Part shown: piece after piece, positions 15,703 to 25,126 of the stretch | How the letters are laid out: each line of letters starts with the position of its first letter | Position numbering within the stretch: position 1 is the stretch's first letter | Source: Dolosigranulum savutiense | Lineage (GTDB): Bacteria; Bacillota; Bacilli; Lactobacillales; Carnobacteriaceae_A | Direction of reading: 5' to 3' | NCBI RefSeq assembly: GCF_039830095.1 | Contig: NZ_CP142435.1 | Location: forward strand, 558,001 to 622,000 | DNA length: 64,000 bases | Translations under genes and position numbers: made by a program | The notes under the pieces: model-generated | The model's input: the letters and a program-made list of their open reading frames with translations, nothing else | Databases searched by the model: none | What the model was told of the DNA's origin: nothing

Positions 15703-17064
15703 TTAAGCAAGTCCTTGGGCGTACATGGCTTTAATAACGGTATCAAATCCAGCAATATTGGCACCAGCGATAAAGTCTTCTTTACCCAAGTAATGTTGGG
15801 AGGTATCGCGACACTTTTCATAAATTTCTTGCATAATAGCTTGTAATTCTTGATCCGTTTGTTCATAAGACCACTTCACGCGTTGGGCATTTTGGGCCAT
15901 TTCCAGTGCTGAGACGGCAACTCCACCCGCGTTCACTGCTTTACCTGGCAAGTGAATAACACCTGCTTCTTTGAAGGTAGCGATTCCTTCAATATCGACT
16001 GGCATATTCGCTCCTTCTGCAATCAGTGAAATTCCACAATCTACCATATTTTTTGCACGTGTTTTGTTGATTTCATTCTGAGTGGCACATGGCATCGCAA
16101 TATCGTAATTTAAAGCTGCATCCCAGACGGATTCTTCCTCATAGAATTCTCCGTGGTCGCATTCCTGGGCAAATTCTTTTAGGGAATAACTTGAATCATC
16201 CACCATTGTTAATATTTTGTCAATATCAACACCAGCCTCTGTTGTTAAATAACCCGTAATATCAGAAATAGCTACAACTTTTCCACCGAGCTCAGTGACT
16301 TTTTCCAACGCTCGTGATCCCACCGCACCTGTTCCCGAAATAACAACTCGCTTGCCTTCAAAGCTGTCATCGTGATCCTGCAAATAATTCGCCACAAAAT
16401 ACGCGGCACCATGTCCAGTCGCTTCCGCACGTCCACAAATGCCATTTAAGGTCACTGGCTTGCCGGTAATCACACCCGGATTATTATGATTTATACGCTT
16501 ATACTGCCCGTACAAATACCCAATCTCACGTGCATGCACGCCAATATCTCCTGCCGGCACATCTAAATCTGGACCTAGATAGCGTTGCATTTCGGTCATG
16601 AAGCTTTGGCAAAAACGCATAATCTCACCATCAGATTTGCCTTTAGGATCGAAATTAGCTCCACCCTTACCGCCTCCAATCGGCAAACCGGTTAAGCCAT
16701 TTTTGAAAATCTGTTCGAAACCTAAGAAGCGAACAACACTTTCTGTCACACTAGGATCAAAGCGCAAACCCCCTTTATACGGACCGATTGCTGAATTAAA
16801 CTGTACTCGAATCCCCATATTCACGCGCCAGTTCCCTTCGTCATCTTGCCACGGAATACGAAACTTAATAATACGTTCTGGCTCAGCAATTAACCCTAAC
16901 ACATTATGTGCCTTCAACTCTGGATGCTCATCAATATACGGCTCAATCGTCGGCAAGAATTCCTCCAATGCTTGGCGATATTCTGGCATCTCTGGATGAA
17001 CCTTCTCCGCATTCTCCAAGATGACTTCAATATATTCCTTGGACGACAATTCTGAATACATCAT
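15703..17064 (-). CDS. gdhA: NADP-type glutamate dehydrogenase
   Basis: A 453-aa cytoplasmic hexameric enzyme that interconverts glutamate with 2-oxoglutarate and ammonium. Seen: substrate segment GPYKGGLRFDPSV, catalytic Lys region LPIGGGKGGANFDPKGKSDGEIMRFCQSFM, catalytic Asp in VPAGDIGVHAREIGYL, and the Rossmann loop ISGTGAVGSRALEKV. Length and the MRFCQSFM stretch match the NADP-dependent class. The start at 17064 has GGAGG six bases upstream (a second ATG follows directly). Single gene; 15655-15685 may form a weak terminator (ATCCCTGCT/AGTAGGGAT on the minus strand). Confidence 0.96.
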   Translation of the reverse strand: MMYSELSSKEYIEVILENAEKVHPEMPEYRQALEEFLPTIEPYIDEHPELKAHNVLGLIAEPERIIKFRIPWQDDEGNWRVNMGIRVQFNSAIGPYKGGLRFDPSVTESVVRFLGFEQIFKNGLTGLPIGGGKGGANFDPKGKSDGEIMRFCQSFMTEMQRYLGPDLDVPAGDIGVHAREIGYLYGQYKRINHNNPGVITGKPVTLNGICGRAEATGHGAAYFVANYLQDHDDSFEGKRVVISGTGAVGSRALEKVTELGGKVVAISDITGYLTTEAGVDIDKILTMVDDSSYSLKEFAQECDHGEFYEEESVWDAALNYDIAMPCATQNEINKTRAKNMVDCGISLIAEGANMPVDIEGIATFKEAGVIHLPGKAVNAGGVAVSALEMAQNAQRVKWSYEQTDQELQAIMQEIYEKCRDTSQHYLGKEDFIAGANIAGFDTVIKAMYAQGLA

Positions 17065-17271
17065 TCCACCCCTCCATAAGATAGCGATTACATTTTCCGT
17101 CAACATTGTATCCCTTTACAATCATTATAAATCAAGTTCTCGATAGATACTATACTTTCGTCGCATTTTTAATTTATTTCCAACTTCACTTGATTTGCTT
17201 CTCTCGATCACTCTGATAACGGTTACAACAAAAGGTTCTCACATGCCAAATAGTGAGATAATTCACGCAGC

Positions 17272-18606
17272 CTATATTCGATAAACTGCGCGCTCGTCTT
17301 TATGATCCGTAAATTTTTTTCCAACTCCAGCATATTTGCCAATCAGACCAAATATAATACTCAAGATAATTGCTGGCATTATCCAAGCTAAACCGATATT
17401 GGCTAATGGAATCCAATGATCTACCCATTGACTGAGCGCTTCCCAGCCCAACAATTGACTCACTACCTCAACTAAGCTCATCAATAACGTTCCTACAACC
17501 GCCCCGACATAAATCATATCGTATACAATAAACCGATCGACTGCTGACAACAGCACCAACGTCATAATAACCGGATAGATCACTTCCAACATCGGACCTG
17601 CATAAATAATAATCTCATCTACCGTAAATAAAGAAATCAAGAAACTAACACCTACCGAAAGCAGAACAATTGCTTTATAGCTAAACCGACCATTTGATAT
17701 GGAATGGAAAAAATCTCCACAAGTTGCTGTTAAACCAACTGAAGTAGTCAAGCAAGCCAAGGTTACAATTAGCGCAATAAGTACTGCTCCCATGTCGCCA
17801 AACACTTGTGAAAATGCCCCCAGTAAAATCTCCACACGGGTTACACTAGCTGGAAAATGACTCCCCATCGTAGCTCCAATATAAGTCAATCCACCATAGA
17901 CAAAAATTAATAAAATTAGCGCAATATAGCCCGCTTTTTTCACCATATGATAGCTCTGCTGTGGACTATCATAACCTCGTCGAACAAAATCAGTCACAAC
18001 AATTCCTGCCATCAACGGTGCCGCCAGCGCATCCATTGTCTGATAACCTTCTGTAAAACCACGAATAAATGAATTCCCCTCAACAGTGGGGGCCAATAAC
18101 TCACCTGGAGGATTGAACACCACGCGGATAATAAAAACAGCTAAGGTAATTAACAACATCGGCGTTAGAAAATTACCAATCAGATCCATCACACGTCCTT
18201 CATTGAACACAAAGTACATTGTCAAACCAAAGAAAACTACCGAAGTCCATATTGGCGAAAAAGCCGGTAGGTTGGGGGCAACCGCAATCTCATGGACAGT
18301 AGCCGCTGTTCTTGGAACAGCCACAAGTGACGTAATTAACAAAATAGTTAAAATTCCAAGTCCCTTAGCAAAGTGCACACCTACCCGTCGTCCAATATCA
18401 TCAATCCGCCCGCCTAATTTTGTTGTCACCACAACGGTTAAAATAGCCAGAAACGGGTCCGTTAATAAGAAACCTCCTGTCGCACTGGCCCAATCACGTC
18501 CCGCTGAAAACCCCAAATAAGGCGGAAAAATTAAATTCCCTGCCCCAAAAAATATAGCAAACATGGCAAATCCTACTGTAATACTATCACGATATGATCG
18601 TTTCAT
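17272..18606 (-). CDS. brnQ: Branched-chain amino acid transporter (LIVCS family)
   Basis: A 444-aa polytopic membrane protein with about 12 segments. The start MKRSYRDSITVGFAMFAIFFGAGNLIFPPYLG is the hallmark of BrnQ carriers, which import Leu/Ile/Val with Na+ or H+. The ATG at 18606 has GGGAG five bases upstream; the ATG three bases before it is crowded by the site. Single gene. The 165 bp between its stop and gdhA hold no clear terminator. Confidence 0.95.
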   Translation of the reverse strand: MKRSYRDSITVGFAMFAIFFGAGNLIFPPYLGFSAGRDWASATGGFLLTDPFLAILTVVVTTKLGGRIDDIGRRVGVHFAKGLGILTILLITSLVAVPRTAATVHEIAVAPNLPAFSPIWTSVVFFGLTMYFVFNEGRVMDLIGNFLTPMLLITLAVFIIRVVFNPPGELLAPTVEGNSFIRGFTEGYQTMDALAAPLMAGIVVTDFVRRGYDSPQQSYHMVKKAGYIALILLIFVYGGLTYIGATMGSHFPASVTRVEILLGAFSQVFGDMGAVLIALIVTLACLTTSVGLTATCGDFFHSISNGRFSYKAIVLLSVGVSFLISLFTVDEIIIYAGPMLEVIYPVIMTLVLLSAVDRFIVYDMIYVGAVVGTLLMSLVEVVSQLLGWEALSQWVDHWIPLANIGLAWIMPAIILSIIFGLIGKYAGVGKKFTDHKDERAVYRI

Positions 18607-18805
18607 CATAGCTCCCTTCCGGATAATCACTACAGCAACCATCCTACGTCCTTATTCATTAAACATCTCTGTATCATATAATTTTTATTTTCATAAGTGT
18701 TTTATCAATCTGTTAAACAACACGCTGCAGCCTATTAAAAACATCGTCCGCACCATATCATTTCATTATTTTATATTTTTTTCAGCATGAATTCAACTTA
18801 TTTAC

Positions 18806-18835
18806 GAAAAAATAGCCCCGATAAGGGCTATTTTT
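18806..18835. terminator. Strong terminator downstream of the surface-protein gene
   Basis: AAAAAATAGCCC, loop CGATAA, GGGCTATTTTT. Works for minus-strand transcripts from 20384. The ~190 bp between it and the brnQ start (18610-18800) hold no gene that I can see. Confidence 0.9.
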
Positions 18836-18846
18836 GAACTATGTAG

Positions 18847-18874
18847 GGAAGAAGGACATGGGGTTCCTTCTTCC
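18847..18874. repeat. Perfect 10-bp hairpin between the surface-protein stop and its terminator
   Basis: GGAAGAAGGA (18847-18856) and TCCTTCTTCC (18865-18874), loop CATGGGGT. No T run follows, so it is not itself a terminator. It could protect the 3' end of the mRNA or bind a protein. Confidence 0.7.
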
Positions 18875-18905
18875 TAGACTAAACCTTCAATAAGAGACTA
18901 ATGAA

Positions 18906-20384
18906 TTAGTCTTTCTTGAATTTTTTGACACCGAGACCTGCTAGAATAGTTGATAAACCAACAGCGCCTAATGCCCAAGCACCTGTTGCCGTGTCTGGTA
19001 GACGTTCACCACGTGCTTCTTGTTTTTGAGTATCTTGTTGTTGCTTGTCTTGAGCTTGTTTTTGACCATCATTTTGTTGTTGTTTATCTTGGGCTTGTTT
19101 TTGGCGTTCAACTTCTTCGTAGTGACGTTTTTGGTAGTGATAAAAAGCTGTTTCAGCTCCATTAACATTTTCTAGTTTTAAGTCATTAATCACTTCAATT
19201 AATTGTTTTTTGGCACTCTCTGTTAAGTCTGATGCTTCCACTCGAGCTAATAAATCTTTACGTTTTGCGACTAACTCTGGATCTTGTTTATCTGATTGAA
19301 CAGATCCTTGTTTGTCAGCCACTTTAGGTAGGCCAAATTTCTCGATGTAAGCTTGTTTCTTCGCTTCACTCCAGTTTACTGGGAAACCTCGGTCATCGAA
19401 TGATGATGCGTGGCCACCTAAAGGTAATTCCTCTAACGGACGAAGATCATCGAATGATTCGTCTTTTTTGTCTTCTTTTTTATCTTCTGGTGTTTGTTCT
19501 TCTTTTGTTGGAGCCTCTGGTTTTTTCTCTTCTTGCTTGCCTGCTTCTTGTTTTTCTTCTTCTTTTTTGTCTGCATCATTTTCAGTAGATTCTTCATTAG
19601 TTGGTTCTTCATCTACTTTATCAGCAGGCTGTTCAGGTTCTGGTGTTTTTTCCGGTTCTTTCTCTTCAGGTGCCGGTTCTGGCGTTACTTCTGGTTCTTG
19701 AGGTTCTTCCGGAGTCGGCGCTTCAACTTCTGGTTCTACTGAAACTTCTTCTGTTTCTTTTAAATCCTTATAAGCTTTACCATCTTTAACTGTAAATATA
19801 AAAGTATCTGCAAATTTTTGGTTATTATCTTTTTCATCTGCTTGACCTTCGATAGTAATAGTATAGACCCCATCTGGATATTCTCTAATTCTTTTCCAAA
19901 TAATTTGGTGCCGTAAGTTATCAGTTGATTTAAACTCTCCATCATCCATATATTGTCCACTTGAATTAGTAATTTGGTACGTTCCTGTTAACTCTTTAAC
20001 TCGCCAATCAAGATTTATATAAACACGTAAATAGCTGCTCGAACCATTTCCCTCAGCATTACTGCTCAAGTTCAATCCTAATACTTCTTCCGGTTGTGCA
20101 ATTGTATTATCTTGTTCTACTTCTGCCACTTCTTCTGCTGCTCGTGTGCTAACTTCCTCAGTCGCTTCAGTCACTGTTTCTTCTTCAGGTGCTGTTTCTA
20201 CTGCTTCAGATTCGACGCCTTCAAGGAATCCATCAACATCAAAGTCTTCAACAACCTCTTCTCCCTCTTCTGCATTCACATCAGCTTCTTCTGCTGCAGC
20301 ACTGTCAACAGCTAATACCGCTGATAAGGCTAAGGCTGTTGCTGACAAGCCTAATTTCTTAAGTAATTGACTGTATTTGTTCAT
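18906..20384 (-). CDS. Sortase-anchored surface protein with an LPDTA sorting signal
   Basis: A 492-aa protein with a signal peptide (residues 1 to about 31, cut after DSAAA), an acidic N-terminal region, an Ig-like beta domain near residues 105-205 (SSYLRVYINLDWRVKELTGTYQI), a long Pro/Glu/Lys-rich stalk (about 215-315), a helical domain (about 340-430), a Gln-rich repeat KQAQDKQQQ (twice), and a C-terminal cell-wall sorting signal: LPDTA, hydrophobic segment, KKFKKD. The motif reads LPDTAT, with Ala where Gly is usual in LPxTG. It lies outside the membrane, presumably fixed to peptidoglycan by a sortase not in this window. Adhesion is a guess. Single gene between two terminators. Confidence 0.88.
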   Translation of the reverse strand: MNKYSQLLKKLGLSATALALSAVLAVDSAAAEEADVNAEEGEEVVEDFDVDGFLEGVESEAVETAPEEETVTEATEEVSTRAAEEVAEVEQDNTIAQPEEVLGLNLSSNAEGNGSSSYLRVYINLDWRVKELTGTYQITNSSGQYMDDGEFKSTDNLRHQIIWKRIREYPDGVYTITIEGQADEKDNNQKFADTFIFTVKDGKAYKDLKETEEVSVEPEVEAPTPEEPQEPEVTPEPAPEEKEPEKTPEPEQPADKVDEEPTNEESTENDADKKEEEKQEAGKQEEKKPEAPTKEEQTPEDKKEDKKDESFDDLRPLEELPLGGHASSFDDRGFPVNWSEAKKQAYIEKFGLPKVADKQGSVQSDKQDPELVAKRKDLLARVEASDLTESAKKQLIEVINDLKLENVNGAETAFYHYQKRHYEEVERQKQAQDKQQQNDGQKQAQDKQQQDTQKQEARGERLPDTATGAWALGAVGLSTILAGLGVKKFKKD

Positions 20385-20685
20385 TTAATTTCCCCCTAAA
20401 TCTTTTTATTGTGATTGTAATGCCGCCCCATGTCCAATAAATCTCACAATCTACTCATGCACTCACAAATTGCATACTTTCGGTCATTACCACCAGATTA
20501 CTACCGCTACCTTACCAGAAAAAAAAACAAGTCTTTTTCACAGAATCTTCAACAATTTCCTGTCGTCCTGCTCATTAAAGTTGTTTTTCTGCATTACTCT
20601 TAATTCTCCCCACCCACAAACTCAATATTGTCTTTGCAACTTAAAAAACCCCGGTATATGCCGGGGCTTCCTTCATTCTGCTATT
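20385..20685 (-). terminator. Intergenic region with the ABC exporter terminator
   Basis: About 300 bp. CCCCGG (20649-20654), loop TATATG, CCGGGG (20661-20666), with six T after it on the minus strand, ends the exporter operon. The stretch 20400-20640 should hold the promoter of the surface-protein gene, but no good -35/-10 pair is evident. No gene seen. Confidence 0.8.
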
Positions 20686-22560
20686 TTAACTATTCCAACC
20701 GAGGTTATCGGCAGCTTCATCGATGTTGGAGAATTGGGCGTTGTACAAGCCAGCGTAGAAGCCGTCTTGAGCTAATAATTCATCGTGGGTGCCCGTTTCG
20801 ATAACGTCTCCTTGATTCATCACAATAATCTTATCGGCATCTTGAATCGTACTCAAGCGGTGAGCAATGACGAAACTGGTTCGTTCAGCTAAGATGTTAT
20901 TCATCGCTTCTTGGATCAAGGTTTCGGTTCGTGTATCGACACTGGAGGTCGCTTCATCCAGAATTAATATCTCAGGATCAGCTAGGAACGCTCGGGCAAT
21001 CGTAATGAGCTGGCGTTGACCTTGCGATAAGTTACTGCCTTCTTCGTTAATAATGGTCTCATATCCATGAGGAAGTCGGCGCACGAAACTGTCAACACGG
21101 GCGGCTTTCGACGCTTCCAGAATCGCTTCATCATCGTCAGCCTTATCATCATTCCCGTAAGCGATGTTCTCCCAGATCGTGCCGTTAAACAGCCACGTAT
21201 CCTGCAGTACCATCGAGAAGCGCTCGCGTAATTGCTCACGCGGAATATTACGAATGTCGGTGCCTTCTAAGTAAATCCCACCGCCACTCACATCGTAGAA
21301 GCGTTCCAACAAGTTAATCAGCGTCGATTTACCCGCACCCGTTGGACCGACAATCGCAACCATCTCACCGGGATGAACTTGCAAGTTGAAGTCTGTCATC
21401 AACAGTGAATCTTCCGGTTCATCACCATAGCCGAACTGAACGCCATCGAACTCAACTTTGTACGGCGAATTCGGCTTATTCTCAACATGGGCGACTTCAT
21501 CATTCATCGCATCTTCATCGATAATCTCAAAGATTCGCTCGGCTGAGGCAATCGTAACTTGAACAGTATTCGAGAGTTGTGCAAAAAATCGCACGGGTTG
21601 GGCGAATTGGTTCACGTAATCCATGAACGCTTGCACATGCCCGATCGAAATTGTCCCGTTAATCACTCCCCATCCACCGATAATACCAATACCGAAGTAC
21701 CCAATATCGCGGGCAAAACTCACTAATGGCATCATTGTTCCGGCTAAGAACTGCGCTTTCCACGAGGCTTCATTCAGCTTAGCACTGCGCTCGAGGAACT
21801 TATCGATTTCATCCTCTTCCTTGTTATACGTCTTAATAATTGTATGTCCCGAGTAGGCTTCTTCCACTTGATCGGTCAATTTCCCCAATTCACGCTGTTG
21901 ATTAGAAAATTGACGTTGGGATTTAGGGGCAATGTAGTAAATTAACAGCGCACTGATCGGAGTCGTCACCACTACAACCGTCGCCAAAATCCAGTTCACC
22001 ATATACATAATGACTAGGACTCCAACAAACATAATCACTCCATTCATCAACTGAATTAAGGATTGTTGCAAGGTGTTGGCAATTTGGTCCACATCATTGA
22101 CGGCTCGTGACATAATATCACCGTTCCCGTGTGTATCGAAGTATTCAATCGGCAGTTCACTGATTTTTTGCTTGAGGTCCTTACGTAGGTGATAGACCGT
22201 GCGTTGTGAACTTCGCGCTAGAATGAAACTCTGGAAGAAGCGTAATATGGCTTGAATAACGTAGAGAATAATCAAGGTTAGAATGATCTCTTTAATCAAG
22301 TCAAAGTTAATCGGAATGCCATCCAATACTTCGCCAGTTGCTCGTAATTCATGGGCTTCTTGAATCGCACGGTAGACTTCATCAGTGGCGCGTCCTAAGT
22401 AACTCGGGGCGATTGCTCCTAGAATAATGGCCCCAGCTGACATGAGAACCGCAAAGGACAACCCCCATGCACGTTTGAACATATATTGCAACAAACGCAG
22501 AACCGTTCCCCAGAAGTTATGGGCTTTTCGTCGGCGCTTATGTTGGGCAGATGCTGGCAT
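20686..22560 (-). CDS. Heterodimeric ABC exporter, subunit with the canonical nucleotide site
   Basis: A 624-aa half-transporter: six-helix membrane domain (about residues 30-340) then an ATPase. Walker A GPTGAGKSTLINLLERF, signature NLSQGQRQLITIARAF, Walker B EILILDEATSSVD with the catalytic Glu, switch IAHRLSTI. It pairs with the product of the gene it overlaps by one base. The BmrCD/LmrCD/EfrCD type of exporter, which expels drugs and other amphiphiles, is the best match. Walker B Glu is present here and replaced by Asp in the partner, the usual asymmetry of these heterodimers. N-terminal basic extension ASAQHKRRRKAHN. Confidence 0.93.
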   Translation of the reverse strand: MPASAQHKRRRKAHNFWGTVLRLLQYMFKRAWGLSFAVLMSAGAIILGAIAPSYLGRATDEVYRAIQEAHELRATGEVLDGIPINFDLIKEIILTLIILYVIQAILRFFQSFILARSSQRTVYHLRKDLKQKISELPIEYFDTHGNGDIMSRAVNDVDQIANTLQQSLIQLMNGVIMFVGVLVIMYMVNWILATVVVVTTPISALLIYYIAPKSQRQFSNQQRELGKLTDQVEEAYSGHTIIKTYNKEEDEIDKFLERSAKLNEASWKAQFLAGTMMPLVSFARDIGYFGIGIIGGWGVINGTISIGHVQAFMDYVNQFAQPVRFFAQLSNTVQVTIASAERIFEIIDEDAMNDEVAHVENKPNSPYKVEFDGVQFGYGDEPEDSLLMTDFNLQVHPGEMVAIVGPTGAGKSTLINLLERFYDVSGGGIYLEGTDIRNIPREQLRERFSMVLQDTWLFNGTIWENIAYGNDDKADDDEAILEASKAARVDSFVRRLPHGYETIINEEGSNLSQGQRQLITIARAFLADPEILILDEATSSVDTRTETLIQEAMNNILAERTSFVIAHRLSTIQDADKIIVMNQGDVIETGTHDELLAQDGFYAGLYNAQFSNIDEAADNLGWNS

Positions 22561-24278
22561 TATAATTCCTCTCCTTTCATCTGTGAATTCATAATCTCTT
22601 GGTAAACATCATTGGTCGCTTTTAATGCTTCGTGTGTGCCACGACCAACCATGCGTCCATCATCTAAGACAACAATCGTATCGGCATCCGCTACCGTACT
22701 GATACGCTGGGCAATAATAATAACGACCTTATCTTCAGTCACAGGCTTCAAGGCAGCTCGCAAGTTGGCATCTGTCTTGAAGTCCAAGGCAGAGAAGGAA
22801 TCATCGAAGACCAAAATATCCGCATCGGTCACTAACGCACGGGCAATACTTAATCGTTGGCGCTGTCCACCAGAGAAGTTCCCGCCACCATGTTCGACTT
22901 TGCTGTCCAAACCAGCTTCTAATTCACGGACAAAGTTAGCTCCTTGGGCAATCTCCAAGGCTTCCCAGATATCGGCATCCGTTGCATCGGGCTTCCCGTA
23001 TGTTAAGTTGTCGCGAATGGTACCGGAGAATAAGACTGCATCTTGGGGTGCAAAGCCAATTTTATGGCGCAAATCACGCTGACGAACTTCTCGAATATCA
23101 ATACCGTTCACAGCCACCGATCCATCTGTCACATCATACATTCTGACCAACAAGTTGGCTAACGTACTTTTCCCAGCTCCTGTTCCACCGATAACGGCCA
23201 GAGTTTCCCCCGTATCAATCTGGAAGTCAATCTGGTCAAGCGCTAACTTCTCCGCTCCCGGATAACGGAAGTCGACTTGATCATAAGTCACTTGGACTGG
23301 CCCGTCAGGAATGGCGACCGGCTCCTTCACATCTTCAATGGTAGACTCCGTATGAATAACTTCCATCACCCGCTCAGCAGCAATACTCCCACGCGGTAAG
23401 AAGGCCAAGACACTTGCAATCAGCATAATACCGACAATAATAAGAGACGCATAGGTTAAGAACGCCACCATATTCCCAACTTGCATGACTTCTTGACCTA
23501 CTAATTGCGCTCCGAACCATATAATTAAAATACTCGTCGCACTCCCCACTAAGAGCAATGTTGGCATAAAAAAGGCCGCCACCGTTTGTCCCTTAATCGA
23601 CGTCTCCATAAAGTCTTCATTCGCCTCGTCGAAGCGGTCAATCTCGTATTGATCCTTCTTAAAGGCTCGCACAACCCGAACCCCGGTCAATCCTTCGCGG
23701 AAAATACGGTTCAATACATCTGTCTTCTTCTGCAGGGACCGGAAAATTGGATGAGCTTTTTTCAGAATAAAGCCAATCGCAAGAATAAGCACCGGAATTG
23801 TGATGATAAAGACTGCCGCTAAGCGCGGTTCACGAATGAGCGCCATAATTGAAGCACCAATAATTAACATCGGATCCAACCCCAGCATGTAAATCATGTG
23901 ATACATCACAAATTGAATCTGCATCGTATCATTGCTAGACCGGGTAATTAGCGAAGACGTCCCGAATCCATCCAAATCTTCATTGGTAAAGTTCACAATC
24001 TTCTTAAAGATTTTGTTACGCAAGGTTTGGCCTAAGCGCTGACTCTCTGTCGCGGTAAAGTAGACCCCAACAATCGCCCCCGCAATCGCCAATAGCGTCA
24101 CTCCAATCATAATGAGTCCTTGATTGACAATATATTGCATATCTCCTTCAACAACACCGTAATCAATAATATTAGCCGTCAGTGTCGGAATCGCTAGCAT
24201 CCCAACTACGCGGAAAGCTGCAAAAAATATCGCCAGTGCCACACGTTTTAAATTCATTTCTTTAAATAATTGAAACAT
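22560..24278 (-). CDS. Heterodimeric ABC exporter, subunit with the degenerate nucleotide site
   Basis: A 572-aa half-transporter with six membrane helices (residues about 15-300) and an ATPase: Walker A GGTGAGKSTLANLLVRM, signature NFSGGQRQRLSIARAL, Walker B DILVFDDSFSALD, switch IIAQRISTV. The catalytic Glu after Walker B is Asp and the switch His is Gln, so this subunit supplies the degenerate site. It begins four bases after the tetR stop and ends on the start of its partner, giving one operon tetR-ABC-ABC. Likely induced when the repressor binds an exported drug. Confidence 0.93.
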   Translation of the reverse strand: MFQLFKEMNLKRVALAIFFAAFRVVGMLAIPTLTANIIDYGVVEGDMQYIVNQGLIMIGVTLLAIAGAIVGVYFTATESQRLGQTLRNKIFKKIVNFTNEDLDGFGTSSLITRSSNDTMQIQFVMYHMIYMLGLDPMLIIGASIMALIREPRLAAVFIITIPVLILAIGFILKKAHPIFRSLQKKTDVLNRIFREGLTGVRVVRAFKKDQYEIDRFDEANEDFMETSIKGQTVAAFFMPTLLLVGSATSILIIWFGAQLVGQEVMQVGNMVAFLTYASLIIVGIMLIASVLAFLPRGSIAAERVMEVIHTESTIEDVKEPVAIPDGPVQVTYDQVDFRYPGAEKLALDQIDFQIDTGETLAVIGGTGAGKSTLANLLVRMYDVTDGSVAVNGIDIREVRQRDLRHKIGFAPQDAVLFSGTIRDNLTYGKPDATDADIWEALEIAQGANFVRELEAGLDSKVEHGGGNFSGGQRQRLSIARALVTDADILVFDDSFSALDFKTDANLRAALKPVTEDKVVIIIAQRISTVADADTIVVLDDGRMVGRGTHEALKATNDVYQEIMNSQMKGEEL

Positions 24279-24282
24279 CTAC

Positions 24283-24909
24283 TCACTCCCTCTCCTTATC
24301 CTGTGGTGAATGATTCTTCAACCCATCAAACAGCCAATCTAACTGCCGCTTGAACTGCGCATTCGTCTGCTCAATCGACCATTCTTGCCAGAATCCCTCC
24401 ATAATCGTCTGATTCAACAACTTATGTAAAAATTCAAACACATCTTCCACCTCACTCTGATCCACCACTAAATCAGCCACACTCACCACGTCAACTAATT
24501 TTTCTTGCTTATCATTTTCGAACAAAATATCAATACTCTGCTTGTTCAACTGGTAATTCATATTTAAGTACAACTGCTCGAAAAAACCAAACTTCGGACT
24601 CTCCAAAATCGCCCGAATATAATACTCACTGAACGCCAAGTATCCCGCATAGAAGTCACCCGCATGCTCGCGGAACTTCGCCACCATCAATTCATGATAA
24701 TTGCGCTTAAATCTCCGAATCAAATAACAATACAAATCCATCTTATGTTCAAAATATTGGTAAAAACTCCCCCGCGAAATATCGGCATGCTGGATAATCT
24801 TCGCAATGGACACCTCACTAAACGGCAACTGCGAGAATTCCTTCATCGCCCCTTGTATAATACGCTCTTGTTTATCTTTGGGTAAATTAAAAAAAGTTTG
24901 TGTCGGCAC
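24283..24909 (-). CDS. TetR family transcriptional repressor
   Basis: A 208-aa protein. Residues about 10-57 hold the HTH: KQERIIQGAMKEFSQLPFSEVSIAKIIQHADISRGSFYQYFEHKMDLY, a textbook TetR DNA-binding domain. The C-terminal part is an all-helical ligand domain with no close family evident. First gene of the exporter operon, just downstream of a promoter containing two identical-spacing palindromes TGACA-N3-TGTCA, so it should repress itself and the exporter until bound by a ligand. Confidence 0.92.
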   Translation of the reverse strand: MPTQTFFNLPKDKQERIIQGAMKEFSQLPFSEVSIAKIIQHADISRGSFYQYFEHKMDLYCYLIRRFKRNYHELMVAKFREHAGDFYAGYLAFSEYYIRAILESPKFGFFEQLYLNMNYQLNKQSIDILFENDKQEKLVDVVSVADLVVDQSEVEDVFEFLHKLLNQTIMEGFWQEWSIEQTNAQFKRQLDWLFDGLKNHSPQDKERE

Positions 24910-24967
24910 TTATTCTTCCTCCTTCACGTCATCTGGTCTATCCTTTTATTGTTAATCTGTTCACTAT

Positions 24968-25027
24968 GACAACCTGTCACATTTTAACCGTATTATCCAT
25001 TATAAATGACACACTGTCACTTTTCAA
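24968..25027 (-). promoter_or_regulatory. Promoter and twin operators of the TetR-exporter operon
   Basis: On the minus strand TTGAAA (25027-25022), 17 bases, TATAAT (25005-25000). Inside the spacer lies TGACACACTGTCA (25008-25020, plus-strand reading), and a second site TGACAACCTGTCA (24968-24980) lies downstream of the start point. Both are TGACA-N3-TGTCA, with centres exactly 40 bp apart (about four helical turns). Confidence 0.88.
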
Positions 25028-25126
25028 CCCATAAAATTATAAAACGCCTCTTTATTTTAAGGGTGGATTTCAAAAAAGCCCCCTTCTGATGTGACCCCCA
25101 AAAGTTGGAGTTTTGAATAGTGACGA

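Noticed and set aside
18086-18520. 144-codon plus-strand frame opposite brnQ
   Set aside because: Antisense shadow of a strongly conserved membrane transporter; low-complexity Thr/Lys/Pro composition and no ribosome site.
22612-23082. 156-codon plus-strand frame opposite the ABC exporter
   Set aside because: Shadow of the ATPase domain of a clear gene; no ribosome site or family resemblance.
25028-25091. Half of a terminator split by the IS (AAAAAAGCCCCCTTC)
   Set aside because: The matching half was not found on the other side of the element, so a split could not be supported.
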